Shown here: piece by piece, positions 8,019-16,794 of the stretch
How the letters are laid out: every line of letters begins with the position of its first letter
Position numbering within the stretch: position 1 is the first letter of the stretch
Origin: Parabacteroides sp.
Lineage (GTDB): Bacteria; Bacteroidota; Bacteroidia; Bacteroidales; Tannerellaceae
Direction of reading: 5' to 3'
Length of the DNA stretch: 64,000 bases
Assembly: GCA_017481945.1 (NCBI GenBank)
Contig: JAFUOJ010000015.1
Coordinates: 62,001-126,000 of the forward strand
Translations under genes and position numbers: made by a program
The notes under the pieces: model-generated
Told to the model about the DNA's origin: nothing
Seen by the model: the letters and a program-made list of their open reading frames with translations, nothing else
Databases searched by the model: none

Positions 8019-9290
8019 CTATACAGCAAAACCATCTATTAATCGAACCAATAAAAAAACTAATAATAACAAAAGAGCCATGAATAAATATTTAATACGT
8101 TTCGTTTTAATAAATAATAAACCAATGATTCCCATACCATAAGCAACACCCATCATCCAAAAATCGAAATGAAAGGTATATGTACACCCTGGTACTTGAC
8201 TAAATATCTCCACTACATCAAACATACTTCGTGTTAACAATTCTACAACATTCTCCAATTCTTCACAAGGGGACAATAAAATAGATAATGTAATCCAAAG
8301 TAATCCAACAGGTATCAAAAGTATAGCCAAAAAGGTTAATGGTAAATTTACGAATAAAAAGACTGTAGAGAAGTTACCCCAATAATATAAACACAAGAAC
8401 ACTGTTCCTAATTGAGCTGATAAAGTAACAGTAATCCATTTCCAAGGAGTCCTAAACAGAGGATTACGAATCTTCATAAAAGATTGTAAACGGGGTTGAA
8501 AATAAAAAATAGAAACAACAGCTAAATAACTCAATTGAAATCCTATATCAAACAAATATAAAGGATTGTACACTAACATACAAAAAGCAGACGCGATTAA
8601 TATATTATAACGTTCTATAAGTTTTCCCATTTGATGTCCAGTCAAATATAAAGTTAACATCAAAACAGCTCGAATAGCAGAGGCAGCAAAACCCGTTATT
8701 AAAACAAAAAACCACAAACACAAAACAATAAATATATATTGAATCCACTTTCCCCACTCTTTACGAAAAAACAAGGATGATAAAAAAGACAAAAAACTAT
8801 AAACTATCGCAACATGAAAACCACTTACAGCCAAAAGATGGGCAACTCCTGTGACTGAAAATTGTTTTTGGACTCTTTTATCCATTCCTTTCCTATATCC
8901 GAATGTGATTGCCGCTAATACTTGTTTTTCTTGATCTGTTAAATTAAGATTATTAAAAGGTTCTAATAAACATTTTTGTATTTTTTCCGAATATTGATAC
9001 ATATAAGATTTTGAAGAGGACTTCAATAAATCAACTTGCTGTATTTTTGTTTTTTGTATTGATAAAAATAATAAGAACGTAAAAAAGATACTTCCCCAAA
9101 GCCAACGACCATCGTAACAAAAAGAATTTTCTCTTTTAATAAAAAGAACTGATAAAAATAAAACAAGAAAAGGGAGAAACAATAAATAAAAAGAATAATT
9201 ATATACACAACAAAAAGACTGCAAGACTATTCCAACAATCCAAATAAATAACGGACGAGCAAAAGGACGTATTTGTAACTCTTTTATCAT
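8019..9290 (-). CDS. comEC: ComEC/Rec2 family inner-membrane protein without beta-lactamase-like domain
   Basis: ComEC proteins form the inner-membrane channel for single-stranded DNA uptake. The 423-residue product is very hydrophobic, with around ten membrane segments. It holds the competence-domain hallmark LLAVSGFHVAIVYS near residues 151-164, preceded by TFGYRKGMDKRVQKQF, and the AASAIRAVLML segment near 205. The first ~90 residues are a membrane region resembling DUF4131. The C-terminal metallo-beta-lactamase domain of many ComEC proteins is absent; the ORF ends in a hydrophobic segment, so this is a short form. It lies between rpe and nrnA. Whether it supports transformation in this organism is unknown. 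Confidence 0.87.
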   Translation of the reverse strand: MIKELQIRPFARPLFIWIVGIVLQSFCCVYNYSFYLLFLPFLVLFLSVLFIKRENSFCYDGRWLWGSIFFTFLLFLSIQKTKIQQVDLLKSSSKSYMYQYSEKIQKCLLEPFNNLNLTDQEKQVLAAITFGYRKGMDKRVQKQFSVTGVAHLLAVSGFHVAIVYSFLSFLSSLFFRKEWGKWIQYIFIVLCLWFFVLITGFAASAIRAVLMLTLYLTGHQMGKLIERYNILIASAFCMLVYNPLYLFDIGFQLSYLAVVSIFYFQPRLQSFMKIRNPLFRTPWKWITVTLSAQLGTVFLCLYYWGNFSTVFLFVNLPLTFLAILLIPVGLLWITLSILLSPCEELENVVELLTRSMFDVVEIFSQVPGCTYTFHFDFWMMGVAYGMGIIGLLFIKTKRIKYLFMALLLLLVFLLVRLIDGFAV

Positions 9291-9362
9291 AGTAAAGGTT
9301 TTAGTAACAAAAATCTATGAGATAGTAACATAACTGTATACTATCTCTACATTATAATCAAT

Positions 9363-10013
9363 CTATAAATTCTTCAACTCTTGAATTGTCTTTAGGGGAT
9401 TAGAGGCATTAAAGACAAAACTACCTGCAACTAAGACATCTGCTCCTACTTCAATCAAACGAGCTGCAGTTTGCATATTAACCCCACCATCAACTTCAAT
9501 CAAAGTATTCAAACCTTTTGACAGAATCATATCCTTTAAACGTGCTGTTTTATCTACAGAATGTTCTATAAATTTCTGACCACCATAGCCAGGATTAACA
9601 GACATCAATAAAACCATATCTAAATCCTGCAAAATATCTTCCAATAAAGAAATTGGAGTATGAGGATTCAATGTAACAGCAGCTTGCATTCCAGCTTCTT
9701 TAATAGCCGCAACAGTACGATGTAAATGTGTACAAGCTTCATAATGTACATTCATCATATAAGCCCCAGTCGCGGCTACTTGAGGAATAAACTTCTGTGG
9801 TTCAACAATCATCAAATGTACATCCATCGGTTTCTTACAAATCGACTTTAATGCTTCTAATACAGGAAATCCAAAAGAAATATTAGGGACAAAAACACCG
9901 TCCATAATATCCAGATGCAACCAATCTGCATCACTTTTATTTATCATTTCTATATCACGCTGCAAATTTAAAAAGTCAGCAGCCAATAAAGAAGGAGCTA
10001 TTTTATGATTCAT
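9363..10013 (-). CDS. rpe: Ribulose-phosphate 3-epimerase
   Basis: Interconverts ribulose 5-phosphate and xylulose 5-phosphate in the pentose phosphate pathway. It is a TIM barrel with SLLAADF at the N terminus, HLDIMDGVFVPN (metal-binding His and Asp), DVHLMIVEP, LMSVNPGYGGQKFI and the phosphate-binding EVDGGVN near the end. An upstream in-frame start at 10064 would add a Phe-rich 17-residue extension not found in the family. The ATG at 10013 gives the normal ~216 residues and begins MNHKIAPSLLAADF. A terminator hairpin of the upstream unit (10047-10075) would lie inside the longer version, which also argues for 10013. Confidence 0.94.
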   Translation of the reverse strand: MNHKIAPSLLAADFLNLQRDIEMINKSDADWLHLDIMDGVFVPNISFGFPVLEALKSICKKPMDVHLMIVEPQKFIPQVAATGAYMMNVHYEACTHLHRTVAAIKEAGMQAAVTLNPHTPISLLEDILQDLDMVLLMSVNPGYGGQKFIEHSVDKTARLKDMILSKGLNTLIEVDGGVNMQTAARLIEVGADVLVAGSFVFNASNPLKTIQELKNL

Positions 10014-10046
10014 ATTCTTTATTTTAAAAACAAAAGTAAAAATAAA

Positions 10047-10075
10047 AAAGGTATGGACAAACAATCCATACCTTT
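10047..10075 (-). terminator. Intrinsic terminator after the sigma factor / 55-residue ORF unit
   Basis: AAAGGTATGGA (10047-10057) pairs perfectly with TCCATACCTTT (10065-10075), with a T-rich tail on the minus strand. It begins just after the stop of the small ORF at 10082, which supports that ORF being the end of a transcript. Confidence 0.8.
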
Positions 10076-10081
10076 AATTTT

Positions 10082-10249
10082 TCAATTCAGAATCAAACCA
10101 CCAAAATTTGCTTTTAAAACAGGTTCAGCATGATAAACCCTCGCAAATTGACTTAAAAAATCCAATGTACGCTGACGAGGAAATAAGTCAATATCCTTTT
10201 CATTTCGGTTATCAGTTTCATTCATACAAGAAGTAGAAAGTTTCTTCAT
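10082..10249 (-). CDS. Small conserved-looking protein downstream of ECF sigma factor (55 aa)
   Basis: A short ORF that begins MKKLSTSCMNETDNRNEKDI and ends in FGGLILN. It starts with ATG at 10249, is preceded by an AAAAAGAG stretch, and stops at 10082 directly before a strong terminator. It lies 87 bases downstream of the sigma factor on the same strand. The composition (no long hydrophobic stretch, mixed charge, an amphipathic RTLDFLSQFARVYHAEP segment) looks like real protein rather than noise. It has no domain I recognise. It is too small and lacks a membrane span for a classical anti-sigma factor, but its position would suit a regulator or partner of the sigma factor. Confidence 0.6.
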   Translation of the reverse strand: MKKLSTSCMNETDNRNEKDIDLFPRQRTLDFLSQFARVYHAEPVLKANFGGLILN

Positions 10250-10336
10250 AGGCAACTCTTTTTAATTGTTCGATATTAAAACGAGTGCATCCTCTACTTA
10301 TTGTACAATAAAGATTTTTTATACAATCTCCAAATA

Positions 10337-10930
10337 TCAAACCAATGACAATTCTATCTGATTTTCTTCAGCCATACGACGCATATTTAAAATAGCATAA
10401 CGCATTCGTCCCAAAGCTGTATTAATACTAACCCCCGTAATATCAGCAATCTCTTTAAAACTTAAATCTTGATAATAACGCATTTCCAAAACTTCTCGCT
10501 GATTATCCGGTAAATGTCGAATTAACTTTTTTACATCTGACAAAACCTGATAGCGCACAAGATTATCTTCTATTGTTCCATCACACAATTTTATATTATT
10601 AAAAAGATCAACTTCGACATCATCATTAGAAATCGTATTCTCACTACGTTCCTGACGATAATTATCAATAATCAAATTGTGCGCAATACGCGTAATCCAA
10701 GCTTTAAATTTGCCATTTTCTGTATAACGGCCTTGTTTAATTGTCATAATCACTTTAACAAAGGTTTCTTGAAAGATATCCTCTGCAAGTTCTTTATTAT
10801 GAACTATAAAGAAAATATAAGAATATATACTACTTTTATAACGATTTAGTAAAATATCAAAAGCAGTATTATTACCTTTTGCATAAAGAACAACCAACTC
10901 CTCGTCAGTTTTCATCCTTAAAGTATTCAT
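10337..10930 (-). CDS. ECF-type RNA polymerase sigma factor
   Basis: Directs RNA polymerase to a specific promoter set. The 197-residue protein has sigma region 2 (AFDILLNRYKSSIYSYI ... AEDIFQETFVKVI, residues about 18-62) with the region 2.4 segment FKAWITRIAHNLIIDNYR near 80-97, and a region 4 helix-turn-helix near 155-185 (LSFKEIADITGVSINTALGRMRYAI). No anti-sigma gene with a membrane span and FecR-like domain is adjacent, so it is not a SusC/FecI-type sigma. The following gene is the 55-residue ORF. Its target genes cannot be told from this window. Confidence 0.92.
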   Translation of the reverse strand: MNTLRMKTDEELVVLYAKGNNTAFDILLNRYKSSIYSYIFFIVHNKELAEDIFQETFVKVIMTIKQGRYTENGKFKAWITRIAHNLIIDNYRQERSENTISNDDVEVDLFNNIKLCDGTIEDNLVRYQVLSDVKKLIRHLPDNQREVLEMRYYQDLSFKEIADITGVSINTALGRMRYAILNMRRMAEENQIELSLV

Positions 10931-11080
10931 TACCTTTATATTTTTAGTTTTTTCGAGTAATGTTTATGCTATAGGCAATAAATTTAGAAATGTTAGACAA
11001 TACTATGTTTATATTCACAAAGGCAAATAAACAAAAAGTATTCTACATAGACAAACTTTTCCTATCATTTTTATAAAAGA

Positions 11081-11120
11081 ATTCCCCTAATCATACACTT
11101 CTTTGTACAAAAAGGGGAGT
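11081..11120 (-). terminator. Probable terminator of the OmpP1/FadL gene
   Basis: ATTCCCCT (11081-11088) can pair with AGGGGAGT (11113-11120). The next minus-strand bases are TCTTTTAT. It starts 23 bases after the porin stop; the loop is long, so confidence is moderate. Confidence 0.55.
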
Positions 11121-11142
11121 TTTCTTAATAAAAGAACCACTT

Positions 11143-12831
11143 TTAAAATTTATATCCCAAAGTCAATGCAACTTTAGTAGTATTTGTTTTTAATGTAGCA
11201 GGAATAGATTCAACCAGTACATCTCCATCATTTATTAAATGTGGATACGGATAAACATCTTCTTTTTGCTTCCGATAAACACAAGCTAAATCTAAATAAA
11301 AGTTAGGTGTAAAACGATAGCCTAAACCAACAGTATAATAATTAACTTGGTGATCTATAGTATAGGCTGTACGAGTTCCAGCCGGATAAACTTCAGTAAT
11401 ATCTCCATATTCACTATATTTCATATGGTCTTGAACTGGACTATTTTGCCAAGCACCTCCTAACCGAATTGCAAACTGAGGAGTTACTTTATATTCAGCA
11501 CCAACTTTCAACATTCCAGCAGTACGAAAGTCTTCTTTAATCATACTATTATCCCCCTCCTGTTCATAGCCATCCCGATCTTGTAAATTCATAGATTTGT
11601 AATTTGTCAACTCATAATCAACACTAATCAAAGCACTTTCTCCCAATATAGCAGCTGCACTAAAAATCCATTTATCTGGCGTACGAAGTTTATATTCTGT
11701 ATAATAATCAGTTGGTGTAGACGCTTCCCTAGTCATATCTGGATTATTAGGATCTAAAGGATTCTGTGAACCAGCATAATAATCAAAAACAAAAGCCCCA
11801 GCTTCTGCACTATAATAATTCGTCATTTTATACCAAGTAGAAGAATTATAAGCGACTCCTAAACGCAAAAAATCTGTCGGACGAGCAATAACTCCTAAAT
11901 TAAAAGAATATCCCGTTCCTTCAAGTGCAGTATAATTATCCCAATAAAGATGATCATTAAAGTCTATATTTTCTGCTTCGGAATTAAAATAGCCAAAATT
12001 CTCATCATAGATAGTACTTGAATGATAATCTATATCTGTTACAGAAACAGTGGCTCCTACAAAAAACAGATTCGAAATATTTGTAGCAAAAGAAAAATCA
12101 TATTTATCTATTGCGCCTTTTTCTGTAACTAACATATCAGCAGATTGCACCTCCAAGGGTTGCCAATTATGCTGATCGTCCCAATAACCAAAAGTCGAAT
12201 AAAAATTACCTGATTGATTTTTATTATCGACATCTATTAACCCAGCATTATAAGCTAACGTAGGTAACCAGTTTTGACTCAAATAAGGATTATAATTATC
12301 TGTCGACCATAAATCATTACCAGTCAATCCTCCCCCTGTATTAGGATCATAACTTAGGTTTGCATAACCTGCCAAATAATCAGAAATAGAATTTCCCCCA
12401 GCACCACGCCCCATTCGATAACAACGATTAAAGTTCTTCACACGATTATAAGAAAAACCTACATTCCAACCAACGATTCCCTCATCACTCCCTGTCGGAA
12501 AATAACCGACATAGGCTATATTATCAAAATTAAACTTTGTACGATCATCATCCATTTCAGTTCCAATCCAATTGGTATTTGTCTTTATAGAAGATAAACT
12601 TAAAGTTGTAACCACTTCTGAACTACGATATATTGCTAAACCAGCAGGATTCGTTCTCATTGCTGAAATATCCCCACCCAATGCACCAAAAGCTCCTCCC
12701 ATTGACAAATAACGAGCTGTACCATTCAAATCTGACTGTGAAAACTTATAGGCATCCATTTCTCCCTGTGCAAACCCACTCTCACAATTCAGCAACCAAG
12801 CAGATACCAATAAACAAAGTATTTTCTTCAT
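11143..12831 (-). CDS. OmpP1/FadL/TodX-family outer-membrane transporter
   Basis: Outer-membrane beta-barrel of the long-chain fatty acid/hydrophobic compound uptake family. The 562-residue protein has a cleavable signal peptide (hydrophobic segment followed by GFAQ near residue 21). Next comes the FadL-type N-terminal hatch segment with GTARYLSMGGAFGALGGDISAMRTNPAGLA (read in two parts, residues about 37-66). Alternating aromatic strands end in the C-terminal VALTLGYKF, where a final Phe is typical for barrel insertion. It is one of several outer-membrane barrels here. A terminator separates it from the upstream aromatic-rich gene, so it probably has its own promoter. The substrate is not known. 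Confidence 0.88.
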   Translation of the reverse strand: MKKILCLLVSAWLLNCESGFAQGEMDAYKFSQSDLNGTARYLSMGGAFGALGGDISAMRTNPAGLAIYRSSEVVTTLSLSSIKTNTNWIGTEMDDDRTKFNFDNIAYVGYFPTGSDEGIVGWNVGFSYNRVKNFNRCYRMGRGAGGNSISDYLAGYANLSYDPNTGGGLTGNDLWSTDNYNPYLSQNWLPTLAYNAGLIDVDNKNQSGNFYSTFGYWDDQHNWQPLEVQSADMLVTEKGAIDKYDFSFATNISNLFFVGATVSVTDIDYHSSTIYDENFGYFNSEAENIDFNDHLYWDNYTALEGTGYSFNLGVIARPTDFLRLGVAYNSSTWYKMTNYYSAEAGAFVFDYYAGSQNPLDPNNPDMTREASTPTDYYTEYKLRTPDKWIFSAAAILGESALISVDYELTNYKSMNLQDRDGYEQEGDNSMIKEDFRTAGMLKVGAEYKVTPQFAIRLGGAWQNSPVQDHMKYSEYGDITEVYPAGTRTAYTIDHQVNYYTVGLGYRFTPNFYLDLACVYRKQKEDVYPYPHLINDGDVLVESIPATLKTNTTKVALTLGYKF

Positions 12832-12861
12832 ATCTTTATTTTCTTTTTATTATTAAAACAC

Positions 12862-12884
12862 AAGGACACGACTAGCGTGTCCTT
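12862..12884 (-). terminator. Intrinsic terminator of the aromatic-rich protein gene
   Basis: AAGGACACG and CGTGTCCTT form a perfect 9-bp stem with loop ACTAG. On the minus strand it is followed by a T-rich GTGTTTTAATAAT. It lies 21 bases downstream of the stop at 12906. Confidence 0.75.
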
Positions 12885-12905
12885 ACAATTTTTATGTATC
12901 TAGTT

Positions 12906-14180
12906 TTATCGACTACGTCCACCACCAGAACGACCACCTCCACTAAAACTACCACCAGAAGAACGAGTACTACCAGAAGAAGAGGTTCCAAACGAACTTC
13001 TACTACCACTGCTACTCCTAGAAAGCGAATAAGAATTACTACGCTGAGTACTATTCATGTTATCGTATGAACGAGAAGAACGATTAGCACTTCTTGTAGA
13101 TTCAGTATATTGACGATTAGACCCTTTAATTCCAGCTGAATTATCACGAGAAATACGAGTACGTCCAATTGTTGATACAGCTGAAGAACGAGTCGTTGTT
13201 CCGACAGTTGAATTACGGTTAATTCCCATATTTGTACGTCCACTAACTCCAGTACTAGTTCTATTATTCGTTCCATTAGAAGAACGTACTCGACCAACCG
13301 TACGAGCATCACTTTTCAAAGAAGTTGCATTACCACGCCCCACAGATGTACGCTGACCAGCAGAAGAACGTATAACACTTCCTGAATTTGCATAAGTTCT
13401 ACGTCCAACGGACGTCCTCGACCCTACATAATTATGTTGATAAGGAGAAACATGATGATGGTGATGAAAATTCGGACTCCAAAAACTTGGTCCCCAGTAA
13501 CCACCCCAGCCCCAAGAAGGACCCCAATAACCCGCATAAAAACCATTCCATCCCCAACTAAATCCCCAAGAAGGACCGTAATATCCCCAATAACGGGCTG
13601 GACTATAAAACCATGGGTCATACCAACCACCGTACCAACTGCCATACCAGCCATTATACCATGGATCATACCAACCACCATATCCCATATTGATATTAAC
13701 ATTCACATTAGTTTGTCCATCAGAATAATCTGTATCATATCCGTAAGCATAATATCCATCACTCAAATACAAATCAACCTGATCAGCACCTGCAATAGTA
13801 ATCTTACTTGGTGAATGATAACGAATAATACGTTCCGTATACTCCGTGTCTGAACGACGTTCAGTTACAATGTCATCTGCCTCCACGGTTTCAACGTCCT
13901 CTTCATACAATTCATCAGTTGAAAAATAACGACGATTGTATTCATCAACATCACGTTCTTCATTTAAAACCAAATCATCCCTTTGACTTGTTGTATATGT
14001 CGAAGCCATCAGTGTTGTATCCACACTTTTCCTAGTCTGTACAACCTTCTCCTCAGTTTTTACTTTTTTATTTTTTTTACTGGAAGAGAAATATACATCA
14101 TCAAAAAATACTTCCTGAGCTATTCCCCCAAAAGAGACTAGAAACATCATCACCAAAAATGTCAATTTCATGGATTTCAT
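12906..14180 (-). CDS. Secreted protein with Trp/Tyr/Gly-rich middle and Ser/Arg/Gly-rich tail
   Basis: Function unknown. A signal peptide (LTFLVMMFLVSFGGIAQ) is followed by a charged, acidic region with many Asp/Glu. About residues 165-240 are then almost entirely Gly, Tyr, Trp, Pro and Ser, in repeats of the type GGWYDPWYNGWYGSWY, ending in a run of five histidines. The remaining ~180 residues are Ser/Arg/Thr/Asn-rich with repeated RTSVGR, RSS and SGG units and finish GGGRSGGGRSR. An upstream TTG is possible, but the ATG at 14180 is preceded by GAGGAG at good distance. Bacteroidetes genomes often carry such proteins. Low-complexity aromatic/arginine composition suggests a sticky surface, adhesive or phase-separating protein, which is inference only. 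Confidence 0.75.
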   Translation of the reverse strand: MKSMKLTFLVMMFLVSFGGIAQEVFFDDVYFSSSKKNKKVKTEEKVVQTRKSVDTTLMASTYTTSQRDDLVLNEERDVDEYNRRYFSTDELYEEDVETVEADDIVTERRSDTEYTERIIRYHSPSKITIAGADQVDLYLSDGYYAYGYDTDYSDGQTNVNVNINMGYGGWYDPWYNGWYGSWYGGWYDPWFYSPARYWGYYGPSWGFSWGWNGFYAGYWGPSWGWGGYWGPSFWSPNFHHHHHVSPYQHNYVGSRTSVGRRTYANSGSVIRSSAGQRTSVGRGNATSLKSDARTVGRVRSSNGTNNRTSTGVSGRTNMGINRNSTVGTTTRSSAVSTIGRTRISRDNSAGIKGSNRQYTESTRSANRSSRSYDNMNSTQRSNSYSLSRSSSGSRSSFGTSSSGSTRSSGGSFSGGGRSGGGRSR

Positions 14181-14285
14181 ATTCAATTCTCCTCTAATTA
14201 ATTATTTATCAATTCGACTATATAAAAATGAATAGGTTTAATCCCCTCCATCTTACCAAATTATAAAACCATCCATTTTGTATCA

Positions 14286-14293
14286 CAAATATA
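14286..14293 (-). promoter_or_regulatory. Possible -7 element for the aromatic-rich protein gene
   Basis: The minus strand reads TATATTTG, matching the Bacteroides -7 consensus TAnnTTTG. No TTTG lies at 19-21 bases upstream. It would give a leader of about 100 bases. Confidence 0.35.
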
Positions 14294-14420
14294 GCTGTTT
14301 CCAAACTGTTTCCTAATATTTATATACACTTTAACTATCTCAATCCTTTCTCTAAAAAAATACGTTTATATATAGAAGATGTAAGAAATGAAGAAAATGC
14401 TGCATAACAAATAACAAAAA

Positions 14421-14476
14421 CCTATTAAAACTAAAGAGGACTTTTTCACAAAGGTCCTCTTTAAGGTTTTAATAGG
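14421..14476 (-). terminator. Long-stem terminator after glpK-glpF-pyrC
   Basis: The region from pyrC (14629) to 14180 has no gene. Its main structure is this inverted repeat: CCTATTAAAAC plus TAAAGAGGAC (14421-14441) pairs with GTCCTCTTTA plus GTTTTAATAGG (14454-14476), about 21 bp with a two-base bulge. On the minus strand it is followed by TTTTTG. The stem is longer than most terminators, so it may also protect the mRNA 3' end. I see nothing else in the rest of the gap except a possible -7 element at 14286. Confidence 0.65.
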
Positions 14477-14628
14477 TATTAGTCTTAAGGCAAAAAGATT
14501 GTTTAGGTTATCTGTTTGCAAAGATGAATCATTTTAATATATCGAACAAATAAAAAAATATATTATAAAACACATTTTTAAATTTATCGAAACTTTATTA
14601 CTTTTTTGGTTTTACCCTTACAGTTCTT

Positions 14629-15981
14629 TTATTCTTCATCTATCTTATACTTTACTTCCATCCCATGAATTTCATTATTCACAAATCCATTATCATACGC
14701 TAATAGACCATTAACAAACGTTTTCCATACCGCATGATGTAAAACTTCTCCTTCAATAGGAGACCAACCGCACTTATACAATAAATTATCTTTGGTAACT
14801 ATCCATGTCTGTTGTGGATCTATTAAAACTAAATCAGCATAATATCCAGGACGAATATATCCTCTTCGATCTATACGAAAAAGTTCAGCTGGCATATGAG
14901 CCATCTTTTCTACAACTTTTTCATAAGTAAAATACCCATCTTTAGCCAACTCTAACATAGCCAACAAAGAATGCTGAACAAAAGGTCCACCTGAAGCAGC
15001 CGTTAAACAATTACCTTCCTTTTCTGAAAGTAAATGAGGTGCATGATCTGTAGCTACTATATCTATAAGATTCGTTTTGACAGCCTCACGCAAAGCAGTT
15101 CTATCTGCTAGTGTTTTAATAGAAGGATTCCATTTTATACGATTTCCCAATCGCTCATAATCTCCCTCATGAAACCACAGATGATGAACACATACTTCCC
15201 CTGTAATTTTCTTTTGCTTCAATGGAAGTGTATTATTCAACAACGTTAATTCTTTCGCCGTTGAAAGATGTAATATATGTAAACGGGAATTTAAACGAGT
15301 CGCTAATTCTACCGCTTCAGAAGAAGAGGCATAGCAAGCTTCAGCACTACGAATCTTGCTATGAAAAGAAATATCTAAATCATTTCCATATAAATTCGTA
15401 TAATAAACTTTATTCTGCTTTATGATTTCTTCCTTCTCCGCATGGATAGCAATTAACATTCCTGCCTCACCAAAAATTCGTTCTAAACTATCTTTCTGAT
15501 CAACTAACATATTTCCTGTTGAAGATCCTAAAAACAGTTTTAATCCAGGTACACGACTTCGGTCTAAACACCGAATTTCATTTATATTCTCATTGGTTCC
15601 ACCAAAGAAAAAAGAATAATTCGCAGCAGATGTTTCCGCAGCACGTTGAAATTTCCATTCCAAATCAGCTAATGTTGTTGTTTGTGGTTTTGTATTAGGC
15701 ATATCCATAAAAGTAGTTACACCTCCAGCAACCGCAGCTCTACTTTCACTGGCAATATCTCCTTTATGAGTCAAACCAGGTTCACGAAAATGGACCTGAT
15801 CATCAATTGCTCCAGGTAATAATAATTTCCCCGTTGCATCTATCACTTGGGCTACTGATAAAGATTCAGGAGCTCCTCCTTCATACACAGCAGCTATTTT
15901 ATCTCCCTCAACAAGAACCGACCCCAAGAAAGATCGGTTCTCATTAATAATTTTTGCATTTTGAATTAATACACTATTCAT
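14629..15981 (-). CDS. pyrC: Dihydroorotase
   Basis: Cyclises carbamoyl aspartate to dihydroorotate in pyrimidine synthesis. The amidohydrolase fold shows [10 protein letters not shown] near residue 62, [12 protein letters not shown] near 87, the carboxylated-lysine strand GLKLFLGSS near 140, a zinc His in [17 protein letters not shown], and the catalytic Asp in VATDHAPH near 310. The first zinc motif reads QVH where most class I enzymes have HVH; I believe this is usual for the Bacteroidetes branch. An earlier start at 16029 overlaps glpF. The ATG at 15981 has AGGAAAAG before it and starts [10 protein letters not shown], so I chose it (~450 residues). It lies 25 bases after glpF and is probably in the glycerol operon. 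Confidence 0.9.
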   Translation of the reverse strand: MNSVLIQNAKIINENRSFLGSVLVEGDKIAAVYEGGAPESLSVAQVIDATGKLLLPGAIDDQVHFREPGLTHKGDIASESRAAVAGGVTTFMDMPNTKPQTTTLADLEWKFQRAAETSAANYSFFFGGTNENINEIRCLDRSRVPGLKLFLGSSTGNMLVDQKDSLERIFGEAGMLIAIHAEKEEIIKQNKVYYTNLYGNDLDISFHSKIRSAEACYASSSEAVELATRLNSRLHILHLSTAKELTLLNNTLPLKQKKITGEVCVHHLWFHEGDYERLGNRIKWNPSIKTLADRTALREAVKTNLIDIVATDHAPHLLSEKEGNCLTAASGGPFVQHSLLAMLELAKDGYFTYEKVVEKMAHMPAELFRIDRRGYIRPGYYADLVLIDPQQTWIVTKDNLLYKCGWSPIEGEVLHHAVWKTFVNGLLAYDNGFVNNEIHGMEVKYKIDEE

Positions 15982-16006
15982 TTCTTTTCCTTTTTCAAAA
16001 TTATGC

Positions 16007-16753
16007 TTATGACATTTGAAGCAAATCAAAAGCCAATGCTGCTAAGCAGGCACCAACAATCGGAGCAACAACAGGAATCCAAGCATAATCCCATTCACTA
16101 CTACCTTTTCCTTTTAATGGTAAAATTGCATGCATAATACGAGGGCCTAAATCACGTGCCGGGTTAATTGCATATCCTGTCAATCCACCTAAAGACAAAC
16201 CGATAGACCAAACCGTTAATGCTACAGGCAACGCACCTATAGAACCTAATCCGACAGGCAATGATTCACCATTATTTAATGTAACTTCTGCTCCTGTTTG
16301 ATGAAGTACAACGAACATCATAACAAAAGTAGCAACAACTTCCACTAAAAAATTTCTTGGATGATTTTTAATAGCCGGGCTTGTACAGAAAATACCTAAC
16401 AATTTTCCCGGATCATCTGTTGTCTCATCAAAATGATCTTTATAAATAACCCAAACTATAAATGCACCTAATGCTCCTCCTAACATTTGAGCGACCACAT
16501 AAGAAAATACATTCTCCCACGGGAAACATCCTTGTACTGCCATACCAATTGTAATAGCCGGACTAAAATGTGCTCCACTATAAGGACCTGCAACCGTAAC
16601 ACTAATAAAAACACCTAATGCCCAAGCTGTCGTATTTGCTAACCAATTAAAACCTGTTGCTTTTGTTTTGTTCAATGTCAAATCAGCAACTACGCCACAT
16701 CCCATTAAAAGTAATAGCGCAGTTCCGACCAATTCTGCAATAAATGGACTCAT
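16007..16753 (-). CDS. glpF: Glycerol facilitator (MIP/aquaporin family)
   Basis: Inner-membrane channel for glycerol diffusion. The 248-residue protein has six membrane spans and the two half-helix motifs. The second is canonical, with [10 protein letters not shown], where the Asp after NPAR marks glycerol-type channels. The first reads HFSPAITIG, so the first NPA has Ser instead of Asn. The gene is between glpK (41 bases upstream) and pyrC on the same strand, which fixes its role in glycerol uptake coupled to phosphorylation. A second MIP gene (AqpZ type) is at 50814-51485. Confidence 0.9.
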   Translation of the reverse strand: MSPFIAELVGTALLLLMGCGVVADLTLNKTKATGFNWLANTTAWALGVFISVTVAGPYSGAHFSPAITIGMAVQGCFPWENVFSYVVAQMLGGALGAFIVWVIYKDHFDETTDDPGKLLGIFCTSPAIKNHPRNFLVEVVATFVMMFVVLHQTGAEVTLNNGESLPVGLGSIGALPVALTVWSIGLSLGGLTGYAINPARDLGPRIMHAILPLKGKGSSEWDYAWIPVVAPIVGACLAALAFDLLQMS

Positions 16754-16794
16754 GGTAATAAAATTAATTTATAATTAGATTTTTGTTTGTTTAC

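Noticed and set aside
7976-8035. N-terminal extension of NrnA
   Set aside because: Overlaps comEC and is absent from the family; the ATG at 7975 with an A/G-rich leader is better.
13434-13814. Plus-strand frame rich in Thr, Ile and Pro opposite the aromatic-rich gene
   Set aside because: Arises from the repetitive Gly/Trp/Tyr codons of the minus-strand gene; no start signal.
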